Assembly: GCF_016907655.1 (NCBI RefSeq)
Contig: NZ_JAFBCL010000001.1
Location: 682,001 to 746,000 of the forward strand
Source of the DNA: Saccharothrix algeriensis
GTDB taxonomy: Bacteria > Actinomycetota > Actinomycetes > Mycobacteriales > Pseudonocardiaceae
Length of the DNA stretch: 64,000 nt
Reading direction: 5' to 3'
Numbering within the stretch: position 1 is the stretch's first letter; the number at the start of each line of letters is the position of its first letter. The notes under the pieces were generated by a model. It saw only the letters and a program-made list of their open reading frames with translations. It had not been told where the DNA came from and did no database searches. Below, in pieces: positions 53,418 through 62,063 of the stretch. Made by a program: the position numbers and the translations under genes.

Positions 53418-53443
53418 GTTGAAAACTTCTTCAAGTTTACAAC
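53418..53443 (-). promoter_or_regulatory. Operator-like 26-bp palindrome before the ArsR gene
   Basis: GTTG-A-AAACTT-CTTC-AAGTTT-A-CAAC: the outer 4 bp and inner 6 bp of each arm are exact complements around a CTTC centre. It is strikingly AT-rich for this genome and sits in the promoter region of the ArsR-SulP operon, consistent with autorepression. Confidence 0.65.
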
Positions 53444-53549
53444 ACCGCAATTCCACCCGACGCGGCGCGGCGGCCTTCCCGTGCGCCGCCGGTCCGCTCA
53501 GCACCCCGGGCCGTGCGCCACGCGGGCGCGGGGCTCGGCGTCGTGCCCG

Positions 53550-54637
53550 CCGATGTGGTGGTGCCTTCCTCCTTGTAGCCGCGCACGTGGATGTTGTGGT
53601 GGTTGGCGCGGCGGTAGGTCAGGCGGTGGATCGGCCACGGGTAGCCGTGGTAGGCGAAGATGACCGGCTTGTCCGGGGTGAACAGCGCGTCGAACTCGTG
53701 GTCGGGCATGCCGTGCGGGTGCTCGGTCTCCGGCTGCAGCCGCATCAGGTCCACCACGTTGACCACCCGCACCCGCAGCTCGGGCAGGTGCTCGCGCAGC
53801 AGGGCGGTGGCGGCCATGACCTCCAGCGTCGGCGCGTCACCGGTCCACCGCATGCGCCGCCACGCCCGGCAACCGCAGATCACGCAGCAGCAGACCGCCG
53901 TTGGCATGCGGGATTGCGCCCATCCGCAGCGGACCCTCCGGCGCCAGCTCCAGCAACTCCGGCTTCGGCCGGCCCTCGGCGTCGAACAGCTCCTGCGGCC
54001 GGTACGAGCGCAACCACCCCTCCAGGATCTTCAGGTGCTCGGGGTTGTCCCGCACGCCCGACAGCGGCACCTGGTGCGACCGCCACGTGCCCTCCACCGG
54101 CACCCCGTCCACTTCGGCCGGCCCGGTCCAGCCCTTCGGGCTGCGCAGCACAATCACCGGCCACCGCGGTCGCCCGCCGTGCTCGCCGGCCTTGATCCGC
54201 CGGATGTCCGCCAGCACCCCGTCGAGCACCTCGGCCATCCGGGCGTGCATCACCGCCGGGTCATCGCCCTCCACGTAGTGCGGCGCATAGCCGTAGCCGC
54301 GCAGCAGCGCGTCCAGCTCCTCGTGCGGGACGCGCGCCAGCACCGTCGGGTTGGCGATCTTGTAGCCGTTGAGGTGCAGGATCGGCAACACCACACCGTC
54401 ACGCACCGGATCCAGGAACTTGTTGCCGTGCCAACTCGCCGCCAGCGGCCCGGTCTCCGCCTCCCCGTCCCCGACCACGCACGCCACCACCAGGTCCGGG
54501 TTGTCGAACGCCGCACCGAACGCGTGCGCCAGCGAATACCCCAGCTCCCCGCCCTCGTGGATCGACCCCGGCACCTCCGGCGCCACGTGGCTGGGCACCC
54601 CGCCGGGGAAGGAGAACTGGCGGAACAACCGCCGCAT
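53550..54637 (-). pseudogene. Phosphoketolase (Xfp) pseudogene
   Basis: Fragment 1 (53837-54637) holds [40 protein letters not shown] and [20 protein letters not shown], the thiamine-diphosphate-binding half. After a deletion of roughly 200 residues and a frame change, fragment 2 (53550 to about 53850) holds [40 protein letters not shown] and [17 protein letters not shown]. The start region is missing (an amber codon sits at 54641) and so is the C-terminus. Intact enzymes (about 790 residues) make acetyl phosphate from xylulose 5-phosphate. Confidence 0.85.
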
Positions 54638-54853
54638 GCCCTAGTAGGCGTCGACCAGGTCCAGGCCGGTGGTCTGCGACTGCGACATTCGGACCCCAAG
54701 GCCCGCTTCCCCAGGCGCGACCTCGGCGCGACCTCGTGGTCGCCGGATTTCGCTGCTGCCGGCGATCCGCGCGCCGCTGACCGCCGTGGTCGTCCTGGCA
54801 CTGCGCCACGACCGCCGCTGGAGCGGCAAGGCGTCGGACGTCCCTGTCGATCA

Positions 54854-54866
54854 GGGACCTTCGCCC
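54854..54866 (+). promoter_or_regulatory. DosR-type box before the DoxX gene
   Basis: GGGACCTTCGCCC, 65-77 bp before the ATG at 54931. It is the same half-site and spacing as at 35755. Confidence 0.5.
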
Positions 54867-54930
54867 GCGTCGCCCGGCCGCCGCCGGAACGAGGCTTGGA
54901 GCCGAAGACGGAGCAGAAGGAGATGACACC

Positions 54931-55533
54931 ATGACGGCGTTCGCTCAACCCCACAAGGCCAAGGCCACCGGCACCGGCGGCAAGGTCGACGCCACCGCCA
55001 CGGCGGCCACCCGCGCCGAGACCGGCGCCATCGCGCTGGCGGTCCTGCGGATCACGACCGGGTTCGTGTTCCTGTGGGCCTTCTTCGACAAGCTGTTCGG
55101 CCTCGGCTACGCCACCAAGGCGGCGAACGCCTGGATCAACGGAGGGTCGCCCACCAAGGGCTTCCTGGGCCGCGTCGCGGTCGGCCCGCTGGAATCGACC
55201 TTCCACGCCTGGGCCGGCACTTGGTGGGCGGACTGGCTGTTCATGATCGGCTTGCTGGCCATCGGCGTCGCCGTCACCGCCGGCATCGGCCTGCGGGTCG
55301 CGGCGATCGCCGGGACCGTGATGATGCTGCTGATGTGGGCCGCCGAATGGCCCCTCGCGCAGTTCACCTCGGCCGGCGAACCCAGCATGTCGACCAACCC
55401 GGTCGTCGACTACCACGTCATCTACGCCGTCGCCCTGATCGCCGTCGCCGCCGCGGGCGCAGGCGCCACCTGGGGCCTGGGCCGCTGGTGGGCCGGGCTC
55501 CCGATCGTCCGCGACCACACCTGGCTGCGGTGA
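54931..55533 (+). CDS. DoxX-family membrane protein
   Basis: 200 residues from an ATG with GAAGGAG ahead. Four membrane helices: ALAVLRITTGFVFLWAFFDK, WWADWLFMIGLLAIGVAVTA, IAGTVMMLLMWAAEWPLAQF and YHVIYAVALIAVAAAGAGAT. The RITTGFVFLWAFFDKLFGLG start is typical of DoxX-like proteins, some of which are quinol-oxidase partners or redox-stress membrane proteins. A dormancy box upstream makes it the last candidate regulon member in the window. Confidence 0.85.
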   Translation: MTAFAQPHKAKATGTGGKVDATATAATRAETGAIALAVLRITTGFVFLWAFFDKLFGLGYATKAANAWINGGSPTKGFLGRVAVGPLESTFHAWAGTWWADWLFMIGLLAIGVAVTAGIGLRVAAIAGTVMMLLMWAAEWPLAQFTSAGEPSMSTNPVVDYHVIYAVALIAVAAAGAGATWGLGRWWAGLPIVRDHTWLR

Positions 55534-55639
55534 GCCAACCGCAGGAGCACAAAGGCTCGGCGGTTACTACGGAGACTCCGCTGCCCCACCACCCGCATCA
55601 CGGACCTGACCCGAGCCGTCCTCGCACTCCACCTCAACA

Positions 55640-55800
55640 CCGTGTGGAGTTGGAAAGGGCTCACTGCCACCAGCCGCCACCGATCAAGCAGCGATCGCCC
55701 GACCCGACATCCACCGACGACAGCAACCCGGCCGCACCCTCAACCAGCACCACCACACCACCCGACCAGCACGGACGACATTTTCGGCAAGCACACGGCG
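55640..55800 (+). mobile_element. IS right-end remnant
   Basis: The stretch around 55735-55795 aligns with the right end of the IS at 12496-13140. GRTLNQHHHT is a decayed form of GGILNEYHHAA, and both are followed by GACATTTTCGGCA(A/G)GCACA (55777-55795 versus 13128-13146). The transposase body is absent. The rest of 55534-56137 contains no gene. Confidence 0.5.
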
Positions 55801-56053
55801 CCCGGCGGTGGTCGCGGCACACCGGTGTCGCGGATCCGGTGGGGAACCGCCCCTCTGGTCGGCGCGTCCGGGTGGCCGGCACCGGCCACCCGGCCACCGC
55901 GTGCGAATAGCCGGTCACGCGGTGTGGCGATCATTTCGGTGATCGCGCCGGAGAATGCGCGCCGGCCGCCAGGACCGCGCGACTTTGCCCGGCGCCACCG
56001 CCGGCGGAGACCGGCTCCCGTCCGCACACGGGCGGGCCCGACGACCGGGAGGG

Positions 56054-56070
56054 TATAGGCGATTCCTATA
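56054..56070 (+). promoter_or_regulatory. LysR-type box before the hydrolase-MFS-LysR operon
   Basis: TATAGG-CGATT-CCTATA, a perfect 6-bp inverted repeat holding T-N11-A (56056 and 56068), the LysR-type operator pattern. It lies 68 bp before the first gene of an operon that ends with a LysR-type regulator. Confidence 0.6.
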
Positions 56071-56137
56071 ACCAGCACGGCGGCGGGCCGTGTTAGCGTC
56101 ACGGCACAATTCTTCGTGACGGCCGTGAAGGACCGAT

Positions 56138-56749
56138 ATGACGACCCCTCCCTGGATTGTCGATCCAGCTACCTGCGCGCTGCTCGTCATCGACATGCAG
56201 AATGATTTCGTGCGCGAGGGTTTTCCGATGGCCGTGCCGATGGCCCGTGAGCGGGTTCCGGTCATGCGCGGCGTCATCGACACGTGCCGGGGCGCGGGAA
56301 TTCCGGTGATCTACACGCAGCACATCCTCTACGGCACCTTCGACGTGTCGCCGCTGGAGACCGCGTACATTCCTCGGCTGCGCGAATCCGGTATGCGCGA
56401 CGGCAGCCACGGTGCGGAGATCATCGAGGAGCTCGCGCCGGAGCCGGGCGAGATGGTCATCCGGAAACACCGCTACGACGCCTTCCACAACACACCGCTG
56501 CACAGCGTGCTCAACACGATCCGCGGTTTCCGCGGGGTGGACACGGTGATCGTCATCGGCACCCTGACCGAGGCGTGCTGCGAATCGACCGCCCGCAGCG
56601 CGTACATGCACGACTACCGCGTCGCCTTCATCGAGGACGCGACCGGCGCCCTGTCCGACTCCGCGCAGGAGGCGACGCTCCGCTCCATCCGCGGTTTCTT
56701 CGGCCGGGTGCTGCCCGCGTCCGCGCTCACCGAGGAGCTGGGCGGATGA
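56138..56749 (+). CDS. Isochorismatase-like cysteine hydrolase
   Basis: 203 residues with the family triad: Asp in ALLVIDMQNDFVREGF, Lys in EMVIRKHRYDAFHNT and Cys in VIGTLTEACCESTARSAYMH. Members hydrolyse small amides such as nicotinamide, N-carbamoylsarcosine or biuret, or isochorismate. GAAGGAC precedes the ATG. The stop overlaps the ATG of a transporter gene, so the operon probably takes up and cleaves a small amide or aromatic compound, under the LysR regulator. Confidence 0.88.
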   Translation: MTTPPWIVDPATCALLVIDMQNDFVREGFPMAVPMARERVPVMRGVIDTCRGAGIPVIYTQHILYGTFDVSPLETAYIPRLRESGMRDGSHGAEIIEELAPEPGEMVIRKHRYDAFHNTPLHSVLNTIRGFRGVDTVIVIGTLTEACCESTARSAYMHDYRVAFIEDATGALSDSAQEATLRSIRGFFGRVLPASALTEELGG

Positions 56750-57981
56750 GCAAGGACGTCCGTTACGAGCGCAGCGCGGTCACCCTGCTCGCGCTGGGCT
56801 TCGGCCTGGTCGGCCTCGACCGGTGGATCATCGCCCCGCTGTTCCCCGCGATGGCCGGCGAACTCGGCCTCGACTACCAGGACCTCGGCGGCATCGTCGG
56901 CGCGCTCGGCGTGGCCTGGGGCGTGTCGTCCCTGCTGATGGGCCGGTTGTCCGACCGGATCGGCCGCCGGAAGGTGCTCGTCCCCGGCATCCTGCTGTTC
57001 TCGCTGTGCACGGCGTTCACCGGACTGGCCGGCGGGCTGGTCAGCCTGATCGCCATCCGGGTGGTCATCGGGCTGACCGAGGGGGCGTACAGCCCGGCGG
57101 CGTTCGCCGCGACCGCGGAGGCGTCCCACCCGAAGCGCCGCGGCCTGAACATGGGCATCCAGCAGAGCACGTTCGCGCTCTTCGGGGTCGGTCTCGGACC
57201 GATCCTCGCCACCCAGCTGCTCCAGGTGCTGCCGAGCTGGCACTGGGTGTTCGCGCTCCTGATCGTGCCCGGCGTCGTGCTGGCCGTCCTGCTGGCCAGG
57301 GTGATCCGGGAACCGGACGTGCTCGTCGCGCCCGCCCCGGTCGCGGCCGAGCGGCCGAAGTGGAGCCACCTGTTCCGGCACCGCAACATCCCGCTGGCCA
57401 TCGTCGCCCTGTGCGGCACGATGACGTGCATCTTCGTGCTCAGCGCGATGGTGCCCAGCTACCTCACCGACTTCCTGCACCTGAGCACCGTGCAGATGGG
57501 GTTGATCGCCTCGGGCATCGGGTTCGGCGCGTTCTTCGGCCAGCTCGTCATCCCCGGCGCGTCCGACCGGATCGGCCGCAGGCCCGCCGTGCTGGTGGCA
57601 CTGGTGCTGTGCGCCGCGCTGCTGGCCGTGTTCACCGCGCAGGGCCCGGTGATGCCCGTGCTGTTCCTGCTGCTGTTCTTCGTCGCGTTCGGCGCGAACG
57701 GGTGCCTGGCGCTGATCGTGGGCGCGTTGACGGCGGAGTCCGTGCCGCCCGCGCTGACCGCCACCGCCATCGGGACCGTGATGGGCATCGGCGAGATCTT
57801 CGGCGGCGGCGTCGCACCCGTGGTCGCGGGCTACCTCTCGAAGCACTACGGCATCCAGTACTCGCTGTACCTGGCGCTGGGCGGGTTGCTCCTCGCCGTG
57901 GTCACGGCGGTGTTCTTCGTGGAGACCGCGCCGCGCAGGTCACGCCGGGCCGCACCTGCGGCGCGGGGCGAAGTGGTGTGA
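56746..57981 (+). CDS. Major facilitator superfamily transporter
   Basis: 411 residues, about twelve helices. The MFS loop motifs are MGRLSDRIGRRKVLVPG after helix 2 and GASDRIGRRPAVLVAL after helix 8. It resembles the aromatic-acid/metabolite-proton symporter type. Coupled to the hydrolase by ATGA. The substrate is likely the compound cleaved by the hydrolase, by context only. Confidence 0.9.
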   Translation: MSKDVRYERSAVTLLALGFGLVGLDRWIIAPLFPAMAGELGLDYQDLGGIVGALGVAWGVSSLLMGRLSDRIGRRKVLVPGILLFSLCTAFTGLAGGLVSLIAIRVVIGLTEGAYSPAAFAATAEASHPKRRGLNMGIQQSTFALFGVGLGPILATQLLQVLPSWHWVFALLIVPGVVLAVLLARVIREPDVLVAPAPVAAERPKWSHLFRHRNIPLAIVALCGTMTCIFVLSAMVPSYLTDFLHLSTVQMGLIASGIGFGAFFGQLVIPGASDRIGRRPAVLVALVLCAALLAVFTAQGPVMPVLFLLLFFVAFGANGCLALIVGALTAESVPPALTATAIGTVMGIGEIFGGGVAPVVAGYLSKHYGIQYSLYLALGGLLLAVVTAVFFVETAPRRSRRAAPAARGEVV

Positions 57982-57994
57982 GACGGTGGACGGC

Positions 57995-58972
57995 ATGGAT
58001 TTGGAGGGCGTGCGGTCGTTTCTGGCTGTGGCCAAGCACCACACCATCTCCAAGGCCGCCGCCAGCCTGTACGTGACCCAGCCGACGATGAGCCTGCGGC
58101 TGCGCCGCCTGGAGGAGGGGCTCGGCTTCCCCTTGTTCGAGCGGGGGTGGCGCGGTGTCACCCTGACCCGCCAGGGCGCGTACTTCCTGCCGTACGCCGC
58201 CCAACTGGTCCGGGACCTGGCCAGTGCGTCGGAGGTGCTCGGCGAGGCGGGCCGGGGACAGGGCCGCCCGCTGAGCTTCGCGACCGTCGCGCGGGACCAG
58301 GAGGACCAGCTGGTCGTCGGGGTGGACTCGTGGCTCACCGGCCGGATGACGGACGCGGTCGTGGACACGTTCGACGCCGCGGTGGGGCCGCACGGCTTCC
58401 GGATCACCGGCAGGCCGGCTCCCACCCTGATCGACCTGCTCGAACTGGAGCACATCGACTACGCCGTGTTCTACTCGACGGGCACGGGCGACGCCGTCCA
58501 CGCGCGCCCGCTGCTCCGCGACCGGATGGTGCTGGTGCACCGCGGGGACCTCGTGCTGGACGGCGAGCGGGAGTCCGCCGTCCGCGAGGCGCTGTCGGCC
58601 CACGACTTCCTGCTGTTCGACAACCCCGTGCTGACCCACCACGCGGGCGTCACCACCCGGCTGATCGACGACTACGGCCTCACCCGGTTCCGCGTGGTCG
58701 ACGACCTCGACGTGATGCTCTCCCTGCTGCGCAAGGGCGGCACGATCTCGATCCTGCCGGTCAGCGCGATCCCGCCGGACTCGCGGGGCGACACGATCGC
58801 GATCACCGAACTCGGCCGGTTCCCGCCGGAGATCACCATCGACCTCGGCTGGCACGCGCGCAGCGGCCGGGTGGCCGAGTCCGACGCGTTCCACGCGGCG
58901 ATCGCCGCGGCGATCGCCGCCCGACCCGCCGGACCGGACGCCCCCGCGTTCCGGGCGCCACCGTCACCCTGA
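57995..58972 (+). CDS. LysR-family transcriptional regulator
   Basis: 325 residues from the ATG at 57995 (a GTG at 57986 adds three residues). The N-terminal HTH reads VRSFLAVAKHHTISKAAASL, YVTQPTMSLRLRRLEEGLGF and PLFERGWRGVTLTRQG. The effector domain follows (PTLIDLLELEHIDYAVFYST, DDLDVMLSLLRKGGTISILP). It starts 13 bp after the transporter stop in the same operon. A regulator placed last in its operon, with the palindrome at 56054-56070 upstream of the first gene, suggests control of its own transcript. Confidence 0.92.
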   Translation: MDLEGVRSFLAVAKHHTISKAAASLYVTQPTMSLRLRRLEEGLGFPLFERGWRGVTLTRQGAYFLPYAAQLVRDLASASEVLGEAGRGQGRPLSFATVARDQEDQLVVGVDSWLTGRMTDAVVDTFDAAVGPHGFRITGRPAPTLIDLLELEHIDYAVFYSTGTGDAVHARPLLRDRMVLVHRGDLVLDGERESAVREALSAHDFLLFDNPVLTHHAGVTTRLIDDYGLTRFRVVDDLDVMLSLLRKGGTISILPVSAIPPDSRGDTIAITELGRFPPEITIDLGWHARSGRVAESDAFHAAIAAAIAARPAGPDAPAFRAPPSP

Positions 58973-59899
58973 CGGAGCCGGCGGCGGGTGGCCCGTTCGA
59001 ATGTCGTTCGGGTGTGGTGGGTTTGCGGCGGCCCGTCGCACAGCGGACAGGGTGGTCCGGGTGTTCAGCCCGAACAGGGTGTGCTGCGCGTTGCTGGTGA
59101 CCGTTTCATCGCTGCCGGCCCAGTCGCCGGTCAGCGCGTTGATCGACCGGCGCCACGGTGACGCAGACCTCGGGCACCGGTGCTCCGGTGGCGGCGTCGG
59201 TGACGGTTCCGGTGATGGCGCCCGCCGGGTCCGGTTTTCCCGTGACCCGCGTGATAATGTCATGCATCTGAATCGACCTGAAGTGCACCATTGCGGACCT
59301 GCACTGCTATCGGCGTGCAGGTTCCGAAAAGTACGACCATTCCGTGTCGGTCGGACTGGTGGTGAAGTCACCCGGTCGGACCTGTTCGTTTTGCCGCCCT
59401 TCCGGTCCAATGGCACGGAACGTTCGCGCCTGCTGTCGTCGCGTGATCCGTAGGGGGAAACTGATGGTTGCTCGCGAAAGGCCATTCGTGCCGTAGGTCG
59501 CCACGGGGCTCCTGCACACGGCGCGCCCTCGGCCTGATCTGCCGGGCTTTGACCTGTTTCTCGGGTCGATATCCAGCCTGTCTTCGGTTCTCCGTGCGTT
59601 GCGCCGGAGCCGTCGTGCCATGCACATCTGTGCGCCGGTGCGTGCCGAGTCGGTGCCGCGCGACGGCCAGGCTCTCAAGCCCATGCTCCGGGCCGTCCCG
59701 CACATCCGCTCCTGGTGTGGACCCCGTCGCTTTCGCCCGCTACGAATGCCACGCTCTCAACCACTGCGCCTTCGCCACCCTCGCCGCAGACCTGACCTGC
59801 TTCAAACGACTCACCGAACCCACCACGTGCGACGTGGTCCAAGGCGGCTGCCGCCTGATGACGGACGCCGCTCTGCACGCACCAGACTGAGAGGTAACA
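58973..59899. other. Long interval without an intact gene
   Basis: On the minus strand near 59150-59230, AGAITGTVTDAATGAPVPEV and CVTVAPVD look like part of a carboxypeptidase-regulatory-like domain, followed in another frame by NALTGDWAGSDETVTSNAQH. This is probably the decayed end of a secreted peptidase. On the plus strand at 59720-59890, FARYECHALNHCAFA and CDVVQGGCRLMTDAALHAPD form a cysteine-rich tail with no plausible start. The promoter of the secreted protein at 59900 should lie at the right end. Confidence 0.35.
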
Positions 59900-62050
59900 G
59901 TGCACAGAAGCGCCGCCGCGCCCCTCAGCGCGGCCTTACTCCTTCTCCTCGGCATGGCCGTGCCCGCCGCCGCGGGAACCCCCGGCGCCAGCGCGGCCAC
60001 CGACGGGGCGACGCTCTACCGCGACAACACGGTCGACGTCTCCTACCGCCAGGTCGCCCCCGGCGACGCGACGTGGAACCAGGTCCCGGCCGCCCTCCGC
60101 GGCAGAGCAACGGGGGGCTCTTACGTCGCCCGGCTCCAGCTCGAGAACGTCTCCGACCACCCCGTCTCCAAATGGTCGCTGACCTTCGAGCTCTCCGACC
60201 GCATCACGGACACCTCCGCCGCGAAGCTCGCCGCCCCCCAGGGCGCGCGCACGACGCTCCAGGGCGTCGGCCCCACGAACACCGTGCAGCCGGGCAGGAC
60301 CGAGACCGTCTGGTACCGCGCCGAGCCTGGCGCCACGGCCGATACCCCGACCTGGGCGTCCTTCGCCGAGCACGGCGTCTCGCCGACGGAGGACACCGAC
60401 GGCGATCGCCTCCCCGACGACCTGGAGGTGCGCGCCGGGCTCGACCCCAAGTCCGAGGACACCGACGGCGACGGCCTCTCCGACTTCGCCGAGCTCGGCT
60501 ATCGCTTCAGCAGCCCGCTCAAGGCCGACACCGACGGCGACGGCATCAAGGACGGCGCCGAGGACCCCGACGAGGATGGCCTCACGACCGCTCGCGAGCT
60601 GGAGCTCCGCACGGAACCCACCAACGCCGACACCGATCAGGACGACCTCGCGGATGCCCGCGAGCTGGAGCTCCGCACGGAGCCCACCAACGCCGACACC
60701 GACGGCGACGGCGTCCAGGACGGCGAGGAGACGAAGCTCAACACCTCTCCCCGCGCCAAGAACTCCGCCTTCGACGTGACCCGCCGCGCGGACGGCGGCG
60801 CCACCGCCGCCGAGGCCGCGCTCGAAGACCTGCGCGCCGAGCAGGTCGGCGGCTTCCAGGTCACCGAGCTCCCTGCCGAACAGCGGGAGTTCCCGACGTC
60901 CACTCCGGGCTACCTCGGCAACGGCTTCCAGGTCTCCGCCCCCGCGGACCTCGCCGCAAAGCTCACCTTCCGCCTCGACCCCGACCGTGCGGAGGGCACC
61001 GCACCGGCCCTCTACCGCTACGACGAGAAGGCCCGCCACCTCGTCAAGCAGGCGGGCCAGCAGCGCAGCGGCGGCACGATCACGGCCACCGCCACGGCCC
61101 ACGGCTCCGCCAAGTACGTCGTCCTCGACAGCGACGCCTTCGACAAGGCGGGCCCCGAGGCCCCTGGCAAGCGAATCCTCGACGACGGAGACCCGGCTGT
61201 CCCGCCCCCGACCGACATGCTGATCCACCAGTCGTCCTTCCGCGAGGGCCACCGCAAGGCCCCCGACCCCCAGCACCCGCCCGTCCCGGCCGACCCGCGC
61301 GTCGCCGACGACCTCACCTTCAACGACTACGACTTCGACGAACTCACCGACCTCGGCTGGGAGTTCTGGGTCGCCCGCATCACGCCCGAGTCCTGGATGT
61401 GGGCCGAGTTCAACGACATCATGAACTTCGGCAAGCTCGGCGCCGACGCCGACTACGCCCAGTCCGTCGACGACCTCCGCAACGCCTTCCGCTACGGCCG
61501 CGGCGGCCAGAGCGCGGGCACGGTCACCGTCGACGACAACTTCGACCCCGGCCGCTACCTCTACCGCGGCTCCGGCACGGCCCTCTCCCGCGCCGTCGGC
61601 GCCTCACCGCAGGAGAAGGCGTACACCGACAAGGCCGGCCAGATCATCAAGCAGTCCCTCATCGACAACAAGGGCCGCACCGATCAGCTCAAGGTCCAGG
61701 AGGACCTCTCCAAGAACTTCCTCTTCCAGCAGTTCCTCCGCCAGGGCGTGAGGTACCCGGTGTACGACTTCTCGCTCTGGGACGCCAACCAGCGTGCCCT
61801 CTCCATCGCGATCCACCAGTTCCACGGCCACACGATCGCGCTGAAGGACTACAAGGTCGAGGGCAACTCCTTCTCCGGCAAGCTCGTCTTCCACTCCTAC
61901 GACCACTTCGGTCTCGACCCGGACGACGAGATCAGGGAGTACGGCTTCATCGACTGGTTTACGCTCCAGCACTATGACCGGTTCGACGGGAAGTACCCCC
62001 CGGCGATCGCGCAGGCGGACGTCGAGATCCCCGTCAGCGGCACGTTCTGA
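59900..62050 (+). CDS. Secreted Ca-repeat protein with DUF3289-like C-terminus
   Basis: 716 residues from a GTG with GAGAGG ahead. Signal peptide (RSAAAPLSAALLLLLGMAVP, cut near AAG). A beta-rich module follows (45-160, SYVARLQLENVSDHPVSKWS). Acidic Ca-binding repeats (about 165-275: TEDTDGDRLPDDLEVRAGLD, DTDGDGLSDFAELGY, ELELRTEPTNADTDGDGVQD) come next, then a linker. The C-terminal 270 residues (DMLIHQSSFREGH, FNDIMNFGKLGADADY, YDFSLWDANQRALSIAIHQF, FHSYDHFGLDPDDEI, WFTLQHYDRFDGKYPPA) fit DUF3289, known from polymorphic-toxin-like proteins. Leu is often CTC, unlike the CTG-rich neighbours, suggesting transfer. The toxin role is inferred. Confidence 0.75.
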   Translation: MHRSAAAPLSAALLLLLGMAVPAAAGTPGASAATDGATLYRDNTVDVSYRQVAPGDATWNQVPAALRGRATGGSYVARLQLENVSDHPVSKWSLTFELSDRITDTSAAKLAAPQGARTTLQGVGPTNTVQPGRTETVWYRAEPGATADTPTWASFAEHGVSPTEDTDGDRLPDDLEVRAGLDPKSEDTDGDGLSDFAELGYRFSSPLKADTDGDGIKDGAEDPDEDGLTTARELELRTEPTNADTDQDDLADARELELRTEPTNADTDGDGVQDGEETKLNTSPRAKNSAFDVTRRADGGATAAEAALEDLRAEQVGGFQVTELPAEQREFPTSTPGYLGNGFQVSAPADLAAKLTFRLDPDRAEGTAPALYRYDEKARHLVKQAGQQRSGGTITATATAHGSAKYVVLDSDAFDKAGPEAPGKRILDDGDPAVPPPTDMLIHQSSFREGHRKAPDPQHPPVPADPRVADDLTFNDYDFDELTDLGWEFWVARITPESWMWAEFNDIMNFGKLGADADYAQSVDDLRNAFRYGRGGQSAGTVTVDDNFDPGRYLYRGSGTALSRAVGASPQEKAYTDKAGQIIKQSLIDNKGRTDQLKVQEDLSKNFLFQQFLRQGVRYPVYDFSLWDANQRALSIAIHQFHGHTIALKDYKVEGNSFSGKLVFHSYDHFGLDPDDEIREYGFIDWFTLQHYDRFDGKYPPAIAQADVEIPVSGTF

Positions 62051-62063
62051 CCTCGCCGACCTG

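Noticed and set aside
58964..59485. 173-residue minus-strand frame after the LysR gene
   Set aside because: Only short peptide-like pieces in different frames; treated as decayed sequence and not as a gene.
59468..59890. Cysteine-rich 140-residue plus-strand frame
   Set aside because: The N-terminal part is Arg/Cys-rich noise without a signal peptide; only the last 55 residues look protein-like and they lack a start.
60360..60740. Repeats resembling a direct-repeat array
   Set aside because: They are in-frame coding repeats for DTDGDG calcium motifs, not a CRISPR array or a DNA-level element.
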